From Aromatoleum bremense (lineage in GTDB: Bacteria > Pseudomonadota > Gammaproteobacteria > Burkholderiales > Rhodocyclaceae), in the NCBI RefSeq assembly GCF_017894365.1, contig NZ_CP059467.1, positions 3,224,001 to 3,288,000 of the forward strand: a stretch of 64,000 nt of DNA. The letters are read 5' to 3'. The translations under genes and the position numbers were made by a program. This document shows positions 53,173-63,845 of the stretch, one piece after another (the first letter of the stretch is position 1; each line of letters starts with the position of its first letter). Under the pieces are notes generated by a model. That model saw nothing but the letters and a program-made list of their open reading frames with translations. It made no database searches and was not told the origin of the DNA.

Positions 53173-56073
53173 ATGACTTTGCTCCTGATCATACTGCTGC
53201 CGTTTGCCGGCAGCCTGTGTGCCGCCTTCCTCCCGTCGAATGCCCGAAATGCCGAAGCATGGCTCGCCGGGCTGGTTGCGCTCGCGACGACCCTGCTGAC
53301 CGCGAGCCTGTATCCGCAGGTCGCCGACGGGGGAGTCGTCCGTGCGTCGCTGCCGTGGGCCCCGGAACTCGGCCTGAGCTTCTCGCTGCGGCTCGACGGC
53401 TTCGCGTGGCTGTTCGCGATGCTGGTCGCCGCGATGGGGTCCCTCGTCGTCGTGTATGCGCGCTATTACATGTCGCCGGCCGACCCGGTGCCGCGGTTCT
53501 TCTCCTTCTTTCTCGCGTTCATGGGCGCGATGCTCGGCGTGGTGCTGTCGGGCAACCTGATCCAGATGACGATGTTCTGGGAGCTGACGAGCCTCGCCTC
53601 GTTCATGCTCATCGCGTACTGGCATCACCGCGTGGACGCTCGCCGGGGCGCGCGCATGGCGCTCACCGTCACGGCAGCGGGCGGACTTTCGCTGCTCGGC
53701 GGCGTGCTCCTGCTCGGCCATATGGCGGGAAGCTACGACCTGGACGTCGTGCTGGATTCGGCAGCGGTGATCCGGTCGCATCCTTGGTATCCGGCAGTGC
53801 TCGCGCTGATCGCGTTCGGCGCGCTGACGAAGAGCGCGCAGTTCCCGTTCCATTTCTGGCTGCCGCACGCGATGGCGGCGCCGACGCCGGTTTCGGCCTA
53901 TCTGCACTCGGCGACGATGGTCAAGGCTGGAGTGTTCCTGCTGGCGCGGCTGTGGCCTGTGCTGTCCGGGACCGACGCATGGTTCTGGATCGTCGGCGGC
54001 GCCGGCTTGTGCTCGCTGGTGATCGGCGCCTACCTGGCGCTGTTCCAGGAGGACATGAAGGGTGTGCTCGCATACTCGACGATCAGCCATCTCGGCCTCA
54101 TCACGCTGCTTCTCGGGATGAACACGCAACTGGCGCTGGTCGCCGCGGTGTTCCACATCGTCAATCACGCCGCGTTCAAGGCTTCGCTGTTCATGGCGGC
54201 CGGCATCGTCGACCACGAGACCGGCACGCGCAACCTGAAGCGCCTGTCCGGTCTTTACCGTGCGATGCCGCTCACCGCGACGCTGGCGTTCGTCGCCGCC
54301 GCGTCGATGGCCGGCGTGCCGCTGCTGAACGGCTTCCTGTCGAAGGAAATGTTCTTCTCCGAAACCGTCTTCCTGCAGCGCCCCGACGTGCAGCGGATCG
54401 GGCTGCCGCTCGCGGCGACGGTTGCGGGGATGTTCAGCGTCGCCTATTCGCTGCGCTTCATCGACGAGGTCTTCCTCGGCCCGCAGGCGACCGACCTGCC
54501 GCGGGCGCCGCACGAACCGACGCGCTGGATGCTGCTGCCGAGCGCGCTGCTGGTGCTGATGTGCCTGCTGGTCGGGGTTTTTCCGGCGCACACCGTCGGC
54601 CCGTTCCTGAAGACGGCGACGACGGCGATCCTCGGCGCCAATGCGCCCGCCTACAGCCTCGCGATGTGGCACGGTTTCAATCTGCCGGTGCTGATGAGCT
54701 TCAGCGCGCTCGCCGGGGGAATCCTGCTGCACGTTCTGCTGCGGCGCTATCCGGCGATCCGCGCGCCGCTGCTCGGCCGTTTCGACGGCAAGCGGGCGTT
54801 CGACCTGGCGCAGACCGGGATCATGTCGGGTTCCGAGCGTGCGCTGCGTGCGCTGTCCTCGCGCCGCCTGCAGACGCAGTTGCTGCTGGTGGTCGGGGTC
54901 GCGGTCGTCGGCGCGCTTTATCCGGCGCTGACCGCGGGGTGGTCGTGGGGCACGCGCCCGATCCTTCCTCCTCATCCGGCTTTCGTGCTGATGTGGGTCA
55001 TCGGCGCGGCGTGCGCGGTCGCTGCCGCGTGGCAGGCCAAGCATCACCGTTTCGCCGCGCTGATCCTGTCCGGGGGCGCGGGGCTTGCGACGAGCCTGAC
55101 CTTCGTCTGGTTCTCCGCGCCCGATCTCGCGCTCACGCAACTCACTGTCGAGGTCGTCACTGCGGTGCTGATCCTGCTCGGGCTGCGGTGGTTGCCGCGG
55201 CGCGACGAGCGCTTCCGGCTGGGCCAGCGGGTGCCGCTGAGCACGCGCGTCCGCCGCGCTCGCGACACCCTCATCGCCACCGCGGCGGGACTCGGACTCG
55301 CCGGTCTCGCCTATGCCATCCTGACCCGCCCCCCGAGCGACGGCATCTCGCCGTTCTTCGTCGAACGGGCGTTGCCGGACGGCGGCGGCCTGAACGTCGT
55401 GAACGTGATCCTCGTCGACTTCCGGGGGTTCGACACCTTCGGCGAAATCACCGTGCTCGGGATCGTCGCGCTGACCGTATATGCGCTCCTGCGCCGCTTC
55501 CGCCCGGCGCCCGAGAGCGTCGCGCTGCCGCGCCAGCAAAGCGAGCAGGACGGAGCGGACGGCGACAGTGAAGAGCGGCTGCCGGACCCTGCCGCGCCGC
55601 TGCCGGACGGTTACCTGATGCTGCCGGCGGTGATCGTGCGACTGCTCCTGCCGCTGGCGATGCTGGTGTCGCTGTTCTTCCTGCTGCGCGGGCACAATGC
55701 GCCGGGCGGCGGCTTCGTCGGCGGGCTCGTGCTCGCGACCGCGGTGATCCTGCAGTACATCGTCGGCGGCACCGTGTGGGTGGAGTCGCGGCTGCGCATC
55801 CATCCCCAATACTGGATCGCGCTCGGGCTGCTCGGCGCGGGAACGGCCGGCGGCGGCGCGTGGCTTGCCGGCGAGCCGTTCCTGTCGAGCCAGTCCTGGC
55901 ACGGCGAGCTGCCGCTGCTGGGTGAAATCCATCTGTCGACGGTGCTGCTGTTCGATCTCGGGGTCTACATGCTCGTCGTCGGGGCGACGGTGCTGATGCT
56001 GGTCGCGCTCGCGCACCAGTCGCTGCGCAGCCACCATCGCAAGGCGATGCTCGCTCGCGGAGGATTTGTCTGA
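53173..56073 (+). CDS. mrpA: Mrp-type Na+/H+ antiporter, fused subunits A and B
   Basis: 966 residues. Residues 1-~800 are MrpA: NuoL-like antiporter domain with '[19 protein letters not shown]', '[20 protein letters not shown]' and '[20 protein letters not shown]', plus the MrpA-specific extension. From about residue 810 an MrpB domain follows ('[17 protein letters not shown]', '[20 protein letters not shown]'), so A and B are one polypeptide, as in PhaAB-type systems. Electrogenic Na+(K+)/H+ exchange for pH and salt homeostasis. Shares one base with mrpC (TGATG). No separate mrpB in the operon. Confidence 0.95.
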   Translation: MTLLLIILLPFAGSLCAAFLPSNARNAEAWLAGLVALATTLLTASLYPQVADGGVVRASLPWAPELGLSFSLRLDGFAWLFAMLVAAMGSLVVVYARYYMSPADPVPRFFSFFLAFMGAMLGVVLSGNLIQMTMFWELTSLASFMLIAYWHHRVDARRGARMALTVTAAGGLSLLGGVLLLGHMAGSYDLDVVLDSAAVIRSHPWYPAVLALIAFGALTKSAQFPFHFWLPHAMAAPTPVSAYLHSATMVKAGVFLLARLWPVLSGTDAWFWIVGGAGLCSLVIGAYLALFQEDMKGVLAYSTISHLGLITLLLGMNTQLALVAAVFHIVNHAAFKASLFMAAGIVDHETGTRNLKRLSGLYRAMPLTATLAFVAAASMAGVPLLNGFLSKEMFFSETVFLQRPDVQRIGLPLAATVAGMFSVAYSLRFIDEVFLGPQATDLPRAPHEPTRWMLLPSALLVLMCLLVGVFPAHTVGPFLKTATTAILGANAPAYSLAMWHGFNLPVLMSFSALAGGILLHVLLRRYPAIRAPLLGRFDGKRAFDLAQTGIMSGSERALRALSSRRLQTQLLLVVGVAVVGALYPALTAGWSWGTRPILPPHPAFVLMWVIGAACAVAAAWQAKHHRFAALILSGGAGLATSLTFVWFSAPDLALTQLTVEVVTAVLILLGLRWLPRRDERFRLGQRVPLSTRVRRARDTLIATAAGLGLAGLAYAILTRPPSDGISPFFVERALPDGGGLNVVNVILVDFRGFDTFGEITVLGIVALTVYALLRRFRPAPESVALPRQQSEQDGADGDSEERLPDPAAPLPDGYLMLPAVIVRLLLPLAMLVSLFFLLRGHNAPGGGFVGGLVLATAVILQYIVGGTVWVESRLRIHPQYWIALGLLGAGTAGGGAWLAGEPFLSSQSWHGELPLLGEIHLSTVLLFDLGVYMLVVGATVLMLVALAHQSLRSHHRKAMLARGGFV

Positions 56074-56420
56074 TGGAAATCGTCCTCGCACTGGCGATCG
56101 GGATCATGGGCGGCTCGGGCGTGTACCTGCTGCTGCGCCCCCGCACCTTCCAGGTCATCATCGGCCTGTCACTGCTGGCGTACGCGGTGAACCTGTTCAT
56201 TTTCAGCATGGGGCGGCTCAATCTCGGCCGCGCGCCGGTGATCGTGCCGTCCCACGGCAGCAACCCCGCGTTTTACGCCGATCCGGTGCCGCAGGCGCTG
56301 GTGCTGACGGCGATCGTCATCGGTTTCGCGACGACCGCGCTGTTCCTCGTCGTGCTGCTCGCGTCGCGCGGATTGACGGGCACCGACCACGTCGACGGAC
56401 GGGAGCCGGAGCAGGAATGA
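56073..56420 (+). CDS. mrpC: Mrp antiporter subunit C
   Basis: 115 residues, three membrane helices, NuoK-like: 'IMGGSGVYLLLRPRTFQVII', 'LLAYAVNLFIFSMGRLN' and 'PQALVLTAIVIGFATTALFL'. The C-terminus is acidic. It needs MrpA and MrpD for complex assembly. Starts on the last base of mrpA's stop; mrpD begins 64 bp later. Confidence 0.94.
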   Translation: MEIVLALAIGIMGGSGVYLLLRPRTFQVIIGLSLLAYAVNLFIFSMGRLNLGRAPVIVPSHGSNPAFYADPVPQALVLTAIVIGFATTALFLVVLLASRGLTGTDHVDGREPEQE

Positions 56421-56484
56421 CGAAGCCGATGCGTGTCGCTGCCGTACCCCGCCGGGTCGACCGCTCCTTTGCCGGAGCCGCGGC

Positions 56485-58107
56485 ATGAGCGGCTGGCTGC
56501 AGCATCTGCCGATCCTGCCGGTCGTGCTGCCGCTGTTCGCGGGAGCGGCGATGCTGCTGTTCGGCGAAACACAGCGGCGAGCGCGCACGATTCTCGCGCT
56601 GACCTCGACGCTCGCGCAGCTGGTCGTCGCGGTCACGCTGCTGGGAATGAGCGGCGGGCTGATCGCCGCGCCGTGGAGCGGCGAGGTCGGCGCTTACGCG
56701 CTCGGCGGCTGGGCCGCGCCGTTCGGCATCGTGCTGGTCGTCGACCGCCTGTCGGCGATCATGCTCACGCTGGGCGTGACGCTGGGACTCGCGACGCTCG
56801 TGTATTCGCTCGCGCGGTGGGAGCGCGCCGGCACGCATTTTCTGCCGCTTTCGCAGTTCCTGCTGATGGGGATCAGCGGCGCCTTCCTGACCGGCGACCT
56901 CTTCAACCTGTTCGTTTTTTTCGAAGTGCTGCTGGCCGCGTCGTACGGGCTCGTGCTGCACGGCTCGGGCGCGACGCGGGTGAGGGCGGGGCTGCATTAC
57001 ATCGTCGTCAATCTCGTCGCGTCGCTGCTTTTCCTGATCGCGGCGGCCCTCATCTACGGTGTCACCGGCACGCTCAACATGGCCGAACTGGCATTGCGCA
57101 TCCCGCTCCTCGCAGGAGACGAACGGGCGCTGGTCGATGCGGCCGCGGCGCTGCTCGGCGTCGTGTTCCTCGTCAAGGCGGGCGCGTGGCCGCTCAACTT
57201 CTGGCTGGTCGCAGCCTACGGCGCCGCGGCCGCGCCGGTGGCGGGCGTGTTCGCGATCCTGACGAAAGTCGGCGTCTATGCGCTGATGCGCTTCGAAACG
57301 CTGCTCGGCGACGCCGCGCCGGCCCCGTTCGGCGGGGAATGGATGTTCTACTGCGGCCTCGCGACGATCGCCACGGGGACGCTCGGAATGCTCGCCGCGC
57401 AGCAGCTGGACCGCCTCGCCGGCTGCACGGTGATCGTCTCGTCGGGAACGTTGCTGACGGCGTTCGGCTTCGACGGCTACGCGCTGACGGGCCCCGGCCT
57501 GTTCTATCTCGTCAGCTCGGTGCTCGCGAGCGGCGCGTTCTTCATGGTCATCGAAATGGCCGAACGCGGCCGGGCGATCGCGGCCGATCTCCTCGCGGTC
57601 AGCTTCGAAGCCTTCGGGCTCCAGGATCCCCAGGACCCCAGGCAGATCGAGAGCGTCGTCGGCTTTCCGATCCCGGCCGCGATGGCCTTCCTCGGCCTGG
57701 CGTTCATCCTGTGCGGGGTGTTGCTGACGGGCCTTCCTCCGCTGTCGGGGTTCGTTGGGAAGTTCACGCTGCTCGTCGCGGCGATCGCTTTCGAGCCCGG
57801 GGCCGGCTCCAATGCCCCGCAACCCTGGCTGTTCGTCGCCGCGCTGCTGCTCTCCGGCTTCGCCGGCGTGGTCGCGTTGTCGCGCATCGGGGTGCGCATC
57901 TTCTGGGGCACCGAGCGCAGCGTGCCGCAGCTGCAATGGACCGAAGCCGTCCCCGTCACCGCGCTGCTGCTGCTGTGCGTCGCGCTCGCGGGCGGCGCCG
58001 GGCCGGCGATGACGTATTTCAACGCTACCGCCCGATACCTCGAGGGCCGAGGCTACGTCGAGGCGGTGCTGCCGGCGATGACGGTGACGGAAGGCTTCGC
58101 GCGATGA
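56485..58107 (+). CDS. mrpD: Mrp antiporter subunit D
   Basis: 540 residues, NuoN/M-like antiporter subunit with ~14 helices: 'GEVGAYALGGWAAPFGIVLV', 'LTGDLFNLFVFFEVLLAASY', 'VKAGAWPLNFWLVAAYGAAA' (lysine in the proton path) and 'LTGLPPLSGFVGKFTLLVAA'. Works with MrpA as the second ion-translocating subunit. Stop overlaps mrpE start (ATGA). Confidence 0.95.
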   Translation: MSGWLQHLPILPVVLPLFAGAAMLLFGETQRRARTILALTSTLAQLVVAVTLLGMSGGLIAAPWSGEVGAYALGGWAAPFGIVLVVDRLSAIMLTLGVTLGLATLVYSLARWERAGTHFLPLSQFLLMGISGAFLTGDLFNLFVFFEVLLAASYGLVLHGSGATRVRAGLHYIVVNLVASLLFLIAAALIYGVTGTLNMAELALRIPLLAGDERALVDAAAALLGVVFLVKAGAWPLNFWLVAAYGAAAAPVAGVFAILTKVGVYALMRFETLLGDAAPAPFGGEWMFYCGLATIATGTLGMLAAQQLDRLAGCTVIVSSGTLLTAFGFDGYALTGPGLFYLVSSVLASGAFFMVIEMAERGRAIAADLLAVSFEAFGLQDPQDPRQIESVVGFPIPAAMAFLGLAFILCGVLLTGLPPLSGFVGKFTLLVAAIAFEPGAGSNAPQPWLFVAALLLSGFAGVVALSRIGVRIFWGTERSVPQLQWTEAVPVTALLLLCVALAGGAGPAMTYFNATARYLEGRGYVEAVLPAMTVTEGFAR

Positions 58108-58586
58108 GACGCAGGGTGCCGGTCCTGCCGGTCTTTCTCCTGGTGATGTGGCTGTCCCTCAACGGCAGCCTCGCGCCGGGGCAGATCGCGCTCGGCGTGT
58201 TGTTCGCGGGCCTGGTCACGCTCGCCGTCGCGGCCCTGCGCCCGGTGTCCGCGTGGCCGCGACGCTTCGACGTCGCGGTTTGCCTGTTCTTCGTCGTCCT
58301 CGTCGATGTCGTCCGCTCCAACATCGCGGTCGGCAGCGTCATCCTCGGCGCGTCGAGGCGGCAGCCGCATGTCGGTTTCATGAAGATTCCGCTCGAACTG
58401 CGCGATCCGCACGGACTCGCCGTGCTGGCGATGATCATCACCGCCTGCCCCGGCTCGGTCTGGGCCGGACACGACAGGGAGAGCAACGTGTTGACGCTGC
58501 ATATCCTCGACCTGCAGGACGAAGCCGCGTGGGTACGAACGGTCAAGCAGCGCTACGAACGACCTCTGATGGAGATCTTCGAATGA
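58104..58586 (+). CDS. mrpE: Mrp antiporter subunit E
   Basis: 160 residues: two or three N-terminal membrane helices ('LPVFLLVMWLSLNGSLAPGQ'), then the conserved 'VGFMKIPLELRDPHGLAVLA' and 'TACPGSVWAGHD', and a cytoplasmic alpha/beta tail ending 'RYERPLMEIFE'. Both ends overlap neighbours by 4 nt. Confidence 0.94.
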   Translation: MRRRVPVLPVFLLVMWLSLNGSLAPGQIALGVLFAGLVTLAVAALRPVSAWPRRFDVAVCLFFVVLVDVVRSNIAVGSVILGASRRQPHVGFMKIPLELRDPHGLAVLAMIITACPGSVWAGHDRESNVLTLHILDLQDEAAWVRTVKQRYERPLMEIFE

Positions 58587-58864
58587 ACAACGTCCTTCCG
58601 TGGGCCGTGTACTTCGCCCTGATGTGCGTTTCGGTCGCGATGGGATGCGCCGCGCTCCGCCTGCTGCGCGGCCCGCAGGCGCAGGATCGGGTGCTCGCCC
58701 TCGACACGTTGTACATCAACGGCATGCTCGTCGTGCTCACGCTGGGGATCGGCTTCGGTTCGGGCATCTACTTCGACATCGCGCTGCTGATCGCGCTGTT
58801 CGGTTTCGTCGGCGCCACCGCGATGGCCAAGTTCCTGCTCCGCGGCGAGGTCATCGAGCCATGA
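58583..58864 (+). CDS. mrpF: Mrp antiporter subunit F
   Basis: 93 residues, three helices. 'RLLRGPQAQDRVLALDTLYI' carries the invariant RGP...DR and D residues, followed by 'FDIALLIALFGFVGATAMAK'. Overlaps mrpE and mrpG by 4 nt each. Confidence 0.94.
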   Translation: MNNVLPWAVYFALMCVSVAMGCAALRLLRGPQAQDRVLALDTLYINGMLVVLTLGIGFGSGIYFDIALLIALFGFVGATAMAKFLLRGEVIEP

Positions 58865-59172
58865 ACGCGATGAACGTGCCGTTATGGGCGGCGCTCCCCG
58901 CGGCGGCGCTGCTGGTGGTCGGAGGCCTGTTGACGCTCGTCGGTTCGCTCGGACTGCTGCGGCTGCAAGATTTCCACGCCCGCATCCACGCGCCGACGAT
59001 GGGCAGCACGTTGGGCACCGGCTGCATCCTGCTTGCCTCGATCCTGGTTTCGTCGGTGCTCGCGCAACGGCCGGTGGTCCATGAATTGTTGATCACAGTG
59101 TTCGTCGTCCTCACGTCGCCGGTGACCGCGATGCTGCTGATGCGCGCCTCGATCTACCGCCGCCGCGGTTGA
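58861..59172 (+). CDS. mrpG: Mrp antiporter subunit G
   Basis: 103 residues, three helices, with 'GSLGLLRLQDFHARIHAPTM' and 'STLGTGCILLASILVSS', the MrpG signature (R-hxDxxxRhHAxTxxxTLG). Last gene of the six-gene antiporter operon. No terminator is obvious before the next gene, so DUF2889 could be read through. Confidence 0.94.
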   Translation: MNAMNVPLWAALPAAALLVVGGLLTLVGSLGLLRLQDFHARIHAPTMGSTLGTGCILLASILVSSVLAQRPVVHELLITVFVVLTSPVTAMLLMRASIYRRRG

Positions 59173-59265
59173 GCAGTCTGTGCTGTCGATCTTCGCCAGC
59201 TGCCATTACCATTGACTTTTGCCATCGTGGTGGCGAAGGCGGCCACCGCTCCGGAGGAAGCTGGA

Positions 59266-59826
59266 ATGCTTGGGAAAAGTGAGCGCGAACTCGTGCATAC
59301 GCGACAGATCACCTGCCGCGCCTATCGCCGCAAGGACGGCCTGTATGAAGTCGAAGCGACCGTCGCGGACGAGAAGGCGCAGGAGATGGTTTTTCGCTCG
59401 CGCGAGCCGATCCGTCCCGGCGAACTGATCCATCACATGACGATCGCGTTCCTGATCGACCAGGATTTCACGATCCTCGACGTGGAGGCGCGGATGATGG
59501 CGGTGCCGTGGCCGGTGTGTCCGGAAGCCGCTGCGGCTTATCGTCGCCTCATCGGGCTCCACATCGGGCCCGGATTCGGCCGGCAGGTCCGCGAGCGCGT
59601 CGGCGGGACGCAAGGATGCGCGCATCTGACTGACCTCATCACCCAGGTTGGCAACACCTACACGCAGGCTTCCTGGCCGGACCGCGTCGCCCGCCAGATC
59701 GCCATCGACCCCGACCCGCGGCGCTGGCCGGATGCGCGTGCCGTCGCTTTCGTCGGCGAGTGCCTCGCATGGCGGCGCGACGGGGAGACGCTGCGCGGGG
59801 AATATCCGGAACTCGCCGACGAGTGA
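59266..59826 (+). CDS. DUF2889 family protein
   Basis: 186 residues from ATG 59266, supported by GGAGGAA 8 bp upstream. Contains the family pattern 'RELVHTRQITCRAYRRKDGL', 'IHHMTIAFLIDQDFTILDVE', 'GCAHLTDLITQVGNTYTQA'. Several conserved His and Cys residues suggest metal or ligand binding, but no function is known. A longer in-frame start at 59212 is less likely. Converges on putA, 17 bp away. Confidence 0.88.
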   Translation: MLGKSERELVHTRQITCRAYRRKDGLYEVEATVADEKAQEMVFRSREPIRPGELIHHMTIAFLIDQDFTILDVEARMMAVPWPVCPEAAAAYRRLIGLHIGPGFGRQVRERVGGTQGCAHLTDLITQVGNTYTQASWPDRVARQIAIDPDPRRWPDARAVAFVGECLAWRRDGETLRGEYPELADE

Positions 59827-59843
59827 AGCCGGGCTGACTGCGA

Positions 59844-62800
59844 TCAGGCGCCGAGCGCCATCAGACTGGCATTGCCTCCGGCGGCAGCGGTATTGATGCT
59901 GACGGTGCGCTCGTGGACGAGCCGCGCCGGATCGTAGTCCGGTGCGGGCTGCAGCAGCGGCACGATCGGGCCGTCGCGTTCGGCGAGGCGGATACGCCAC
60001 GCGTCGGCCTCTGCCGCCGTGCCGTCGAGCAGCAGCACGCTGAATGGGTGTCCGAACCAGTCGGTGTTCAGCGTCACCTGCGCTCGGGCCAGGTCCGGCA
60101 GAGCGTCGAACAACTTGCGATGCGCGGCGTCGTCCGTGAATACGATGCGATTGCCAGTCGCCAACGCGGCGAGGAGCTGGTGCAGGCGCCCAAAGGTCGT
60201 CGCGGCGACGCCGGCGACGAGGCCCCGCGCGACGAAACGCAAGCTGTTGTCTTCGCCGGTAGGCCCGGGCAGGGCGAGCCGCAGGCCGACGAGGCGCTTC
60301 GCGCGGCAAGCGGCGATCCGCTCGTGCAGGAATGCGCGGCCGGCGTCGTCGAGCAGCGCCCGCCCTGCGCCGTCGATCCAGGCGACGAGGCAGGCGAACG
60401 TCTCGTCGTCCGGGAGCCGGTCGCGGCCGTCCAACGCCGACCCCGGGCTGCGGCGCAGCAGGCGATGCACATACAGCGGGCCGCCCGCTTTCGGTCCGGT
60501 GCCGGACAGGCCTTCGCCGCCGAAAGGCTGCACGCCGACGACGGCGCCGATCATGTTGCGGTTGACGTAGAGGTTGCCGACGCGGGCGCGCGCGATCACG
60601 GCGTCGATCGTCTCGTCGATGCGTGAATGCACGCCCATCGTCAGGCCGTAGCCGGTCGCGTTGATCGCGTCGAGGAGGCGGTCGAGCTCGTCAGCGCGGT
60701 AGCGCAGCACGTGCAGGATCGGACCGAAGTGCTCGCTGCCGACATCGCGGATGTCGCCGACCTCGATGATCGTCGGCGCGACGAAAGTGCCCCGGCTGCA
60801 GCGCTGCGGCAACGCGAGGCGGGTGATTCGTGCGCCGTTCGCGTGCATCGCGGCGACATGGCGCTCGAGTACCGCCTGGGCGTCCGCGTCGATGACCGGA
60901 CCGATGTCGTTGCGCACGTCCGACGGGTCGCCGAGCCGCATTTCGTCGAGCGCGCCGCGCAGCATCGCGAGCACGGCGTCGGCGACGTCGTCCTGCAGGC
61001 ACAGCACGCGCAGCGCCGAGCAGCGCTGGCCGGCGGAGTCGAAGGCCGATGCGATCGCGTCGCCGACCACCTGCTCGGCGAGCGCCGTGGAGTCGACGAT
61101 CATCGCGTTCTGCCCGCCGGTTTCAGCGATCAGCGGCACGTCGCCGCCGCGTTTGGCGAGCGCGCGATTGATCAGCGTAGCGACTTCGACCGAGCCGGTG
61201 AACAGCACGCCGCGCACGCGCTGATCGGCTACCAGTGCTGCGCCGACGGTCTCGCCGCGGCCGGGGAGCAACTGCAGGACGGCCGCGGGCACGCCGGCTT
61301 CGCGGAACAGGGCCGCTGTCGCGGTGGCGATCAGCGGAGTCTGTTCGGCCGGTTTGGCAAGCACCGGGTTGCCTGCGGCGAGCGCCGCCGCGATCTGGCC
61401 GGTAAAAATCGCCAGCGGGAAATTCCACGGGCTGATGCACAGCACCGGCCCGAGCGCGACATGGCTCGCGTTGTCGGAGCCGCGCACCCGAGCGGCGTAG
61501 TAGCGGCAGAAATCGACGGCCTCGCGCACTTCCGCGAGGGCATTGGTCCATGACTTGCCGGCTTCGCGGACCGCCAGCGCGACGAGCTCGTCCGTGTCCC
61601 GCTCGATCAGTTCGGCAGCGCGCTCGAGGCAGGCGGCACGCACCGCCGCAGCCCGCATCGCCCACCCCGGCGCGGCACCGGACGCTGCCGCAAGCGCCCG
61701 TTCGACGTCGGTCTCATCGGCGTGAACGACCATCCCGACGACGTCCGAGTGATCCACCGGATTGCGCACCGCATGCACGTTGTCGCGTGAGGCGGGCGAC
61801 GCTGCGCCGTTCGCGAGCAGCGGTCCGGCGCGGCGCACGACGCTGCGGCTGCGCTGCAGCGCAGCGCCGATGCGCTGGCGGACCGGCTCGTTGGCAAGGT
61901 CGTGGCCCGCCGAATTGCGCCGCTCGCTCCCGTACAGGTCGGCCGGCAGCGGAATCCGCGGGTGAGGCGCGCCGGCGAGCGGCAGCGCCTCCTCGACCGG
62001 ATCGGCGACCAGCTCGTCGATGCTCACGTTTTCATCCACGATGCGATTGACGAAGCTCGAGTTCGCGCCGTTTTCGAGCAGACGCCGGACGAGGTAGGCG
62101 AGCAGCGTCTCATGGCTGCCGACGGGCGCGTAGATGCGCACCCTGCGCTGCGGGCCGCCGTCGCCGACGATCTGGTCGTAGAGCGGCTCGCCCATGCCGT
62201 GCAGGCACTGGAACTCGTAGTCGCCGGCTGCGTAGTCGTCGCCTGCGAGCTGGAAGACCGCCGAGAGCGTGTGGGCGTTGTGCGTCGCGAACTGCGGATA
62301 GAGGACGTCGCGCGCCGCGAGCAGCTGTTTGGCGCACGCGAGGTAGGCGACATCGGTGTACAGCTTACGCGTGAAGACCGGGTAGCCGGCGAGGCCCTCG
62401 ACCTGGGTGCGCTTGATTTCTGCATCCCAGTACGCGCCCTTGACGAGCCGCACCATGAGGCGCCGGCCGCTGCGCCGGGCCAGCTCGATGATCCAGTCGA
62501 CGACGTGCGGCGCGCGTTTCTGGTACGCCTGCACGACGAAGCCCAGGCCTTGCCACCCGGCGAGCCCGTCGTCGAGCGCGAGCGCTTCGAGCAGGTCGAG
62601 TGACAGCTCCAGGCGCTCGGCTTCCTCGGCGTCGATGTTCAGGCCGATGTCGTAGTGCCGCGCCAGCACGCACAGCGATTTCAGCCGCGGCAGCAGCTCG
62701 GCGAGCACGCGCTCGCGCTGCGACCACACGTAGCGCGGATGCAGCGCCGACAGCTTGACCGAAATGCCGTCGCCGTCGACCACGCCACGGCCGGCCGACG

Positions 62801-63521
62801 CCTGGCCGATGGCGTGGATCGCCTCTTCGTAGCCGGCGAGGTAGCGCCGCGCGTCGGCCGCCGTCATCGCCGCCTCGCCGAGCATGTCGAACGAGTAGCG
62901 GTAGCCGCGCCGGCGAGCCGCCACGCTGCGCTCGAGCGCTTCGGCGATGCTGCGGCCGGTGACGAACTGCTCGCCGAGCAGGCGCATCGCCAAGTCCATG
63001 CCGCGGCGGATCAGCGGTTCGCCGCCGCGCGCGAGCATCCGCGTGAGAGCGCTCGAAAGCCCTTGCGCGCTGCTCGTTGCCACCAGCCTTCCCGTCACCA
63101 GCAGGCCCCAAGTCGCGGCGTTGACGAACAACGACGGGCTGTGGCCGAGGTGCGCGTGCCAGTCGCGGTGGGCGAGCTTGTCGCGGATCAGCCGGTCGGC
63201 GGTCGCCGGGTCCGGCACCCGGAGCAGCGCTTCGGCGAGGCACATCAGCGCCACGCCTTCCTGGCTCGACAGCGAAAACTCCTTCATCAGCGCGTCGACG
63301 CCGCTGGAGCGGGTGCGCGTCGCCCGCAGTCCGGCGACCAGCTCGCGCGCCTGCGCGCGAATGCGCGCCTGCATTGCGGCATCGATCCGCGCGGCGCGGA
63401 TCAGCGACGGCACGCACTCGGGTTCGGGCGTTCGCCAGGCGGCGTCGATGCGCCGGCGCAGTTCGGAACGGGCGGCGGCGGGGAGGGCGGCGGTGGCGGG
63501 ATCGGGGATTTCGGGCTTCAT
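59844..63521 (-). CDS. putA: bifunctional proline dehydrogenase / P5C dehydrogenase
   Basis: Oxidises proline to glutamate in two steps. 1225 residues from ATG 63521 (AGGAG upstream). PRODH barrel at about 170-480 ('RGYRYSFDMLGEAAMTAADA', 'RLVKGAYWDAEIKRTQVEGL'); aldehyde dehydrogenase domain at about 560-1020, with Glu in 'LIAETGGQNAMIVDS' and the nucleophile Cys in 'FDSAGQRCSALRVL'; a C-terminal tunnel-lid domain follows. The protein begins at the arm/alpha region and lacks the N-terminal ribbon-helix-helix of trifunctional PutA, so it should not repress its own gene. Confidence 0.95.
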   Translation of the reverse strand: MKPEIPDPATAALPAAARSELRRRIDAAWRTPEPECVPSLIRAARIDAAMQARIRAQARELVAGLRATRTRSSGVDALMKEFSLSSQEGVALMCLAEALLRVPDPATADRLIRDKLAHRDWHAHLGHSPSLFVNAATWGLLVTGRLVATSSAQGLSSALTRMLARGGEPLIRRGMDLAMRLLGEQFVTGRSIAEALERSVAARRRGYRYSFDMLGEAAMTAADARRYLAGYEEAIHAIGQASAGRGVVDGDGISVKLSALHPRYVWSQRERVLAELLPRLKSLCVLARHYDIGLNIDAEEAERLELSLDLLEALALDDGLAGWQGLGFVVQAYQKRAPHVVDWIIELARRSGRRLMVRLVKGAYWDAEIKRTQVEGLAGYPVFTRKLYTDVAYLACAKQLLAARDVLYPQFATHNAHTLSAVFQLAGDDYAAGDYEFQCLHGMGEPLYDQIVGDGGPQRRVRIYAPVGSHETLLAYLVRRLLENGANSSFVNRIVDENVSIDELVADPVEEALPLAGAPHPRIPLPADLYGSERRNSAGHDLANEPVRQRIGAALQRSRSVVRRAGPLLANGAASPASRDNVHAVRNPVDHSDVVGMVVHADETDVERALAAASGAAPGWAMRAAAVRAACLERAAELIERDTDELVALAVREAGKSWTNALAEVREAVDFCRYYAARVRGSDNASHVALGPVLCISPWNFPLAIFTGQIAAALAAGNPVLAKPAEQTPLIATATAALFREAGVPAAVLQLLPGRGETVGAALVADQRVRGVLFTGSVEVATLINRALAKRGGDVPLIAETGGQNAMIVDSTALAEQVVGDAIASAFDSAGQRCSALRVLCLQDDVADAVLAMLRGALDEMRLGDPSDVRNDIGPVIDADAQAVLERHVAAMHANGARITRLALPQRCSRGTFVAPTIIEVGDIRDVGSEHFGPILHVLRYRADELDRLLDAINATGYGLTMGVHSRIDETIDAVIARARVGNLYVNRNMIGAVVGVQPFGGEGLSGTGPKAGGPLYVHRLLRRSPGSALDGRDRLPDDETFACLVAWIDGAGRALLDDAGRAFLHERIAACRAKRLVGLRLALPGPTGEDNSLRFVARGLVAGVAATTFGRLHQLLAALATGNRIVFTDDAAHRKLFDALPDLARAQVTLNTDWFGHPFSVLLLDGTAAEADAWRIRLAERDGPIVPLLQPAPDYDPARLVHERTVSINTAAAGGNASLMALGA

Positions 63522-63668
63522 CGCGAGGAGGACTCCTGAAGGCGCGATCGGGCGCTGCAGCCGCCGCTCGCGTGTACGCATCCGGGCGTCGCCGAGCGTC
63601 CGCGATCGAGCGCGGCGAGCATGCGACGGGTGGATGGGATTCTTGCACGGTTGGAGCCGAATTTTCTG

Positions 63669-63845
63669 CTATCGCTCGGCTCGCTCGCCATGTCGCGCGA
63701 GGGTCCGGCAAAAGCCGTCGATGACCGCTTCGCCGCGCAGCAGCTGATGCGGAGAAACGTTGATCGCCACTTTCGGTACCTCGACATCCGCGGTGCGCAG
63801 CCACGCGAGGTCGCGGCAGGCCACGCGCGGCGCAAGCGGCCCGTC
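63669..63845 (-). pseudogene. EAL-domain remnant
   Basis: On the minus strand the frame reads 'PLAPRVACRDLAWLRTADVE' then 'VPKVAINVSPHQLLRGEAVI' and 'DGFCRTLARHGERAER' before a stop at 63671-63669. 'VACRDLAW' plus 'VAINVSPHQLL' is the central stretch of cyclic-di-GMP phosphodiesterase EAL domains (usual AVNVSxxQL). The EAL motif itself (upstream side) and the downstream 'LELEITE' part are both missing, so only ~55 residues survive. It ends where the cardiolipin-synthase-like fragment begins. Confidence 0.6.

Noticed and set aside
53116..56091. 991-codon open frame on the minus strand opposite mrpA
   Set aside because: Composition is Arg/His/Gln/Asp-rich with no domain, and it mirrors high-GC third-position bias of the clear mrpA gene.
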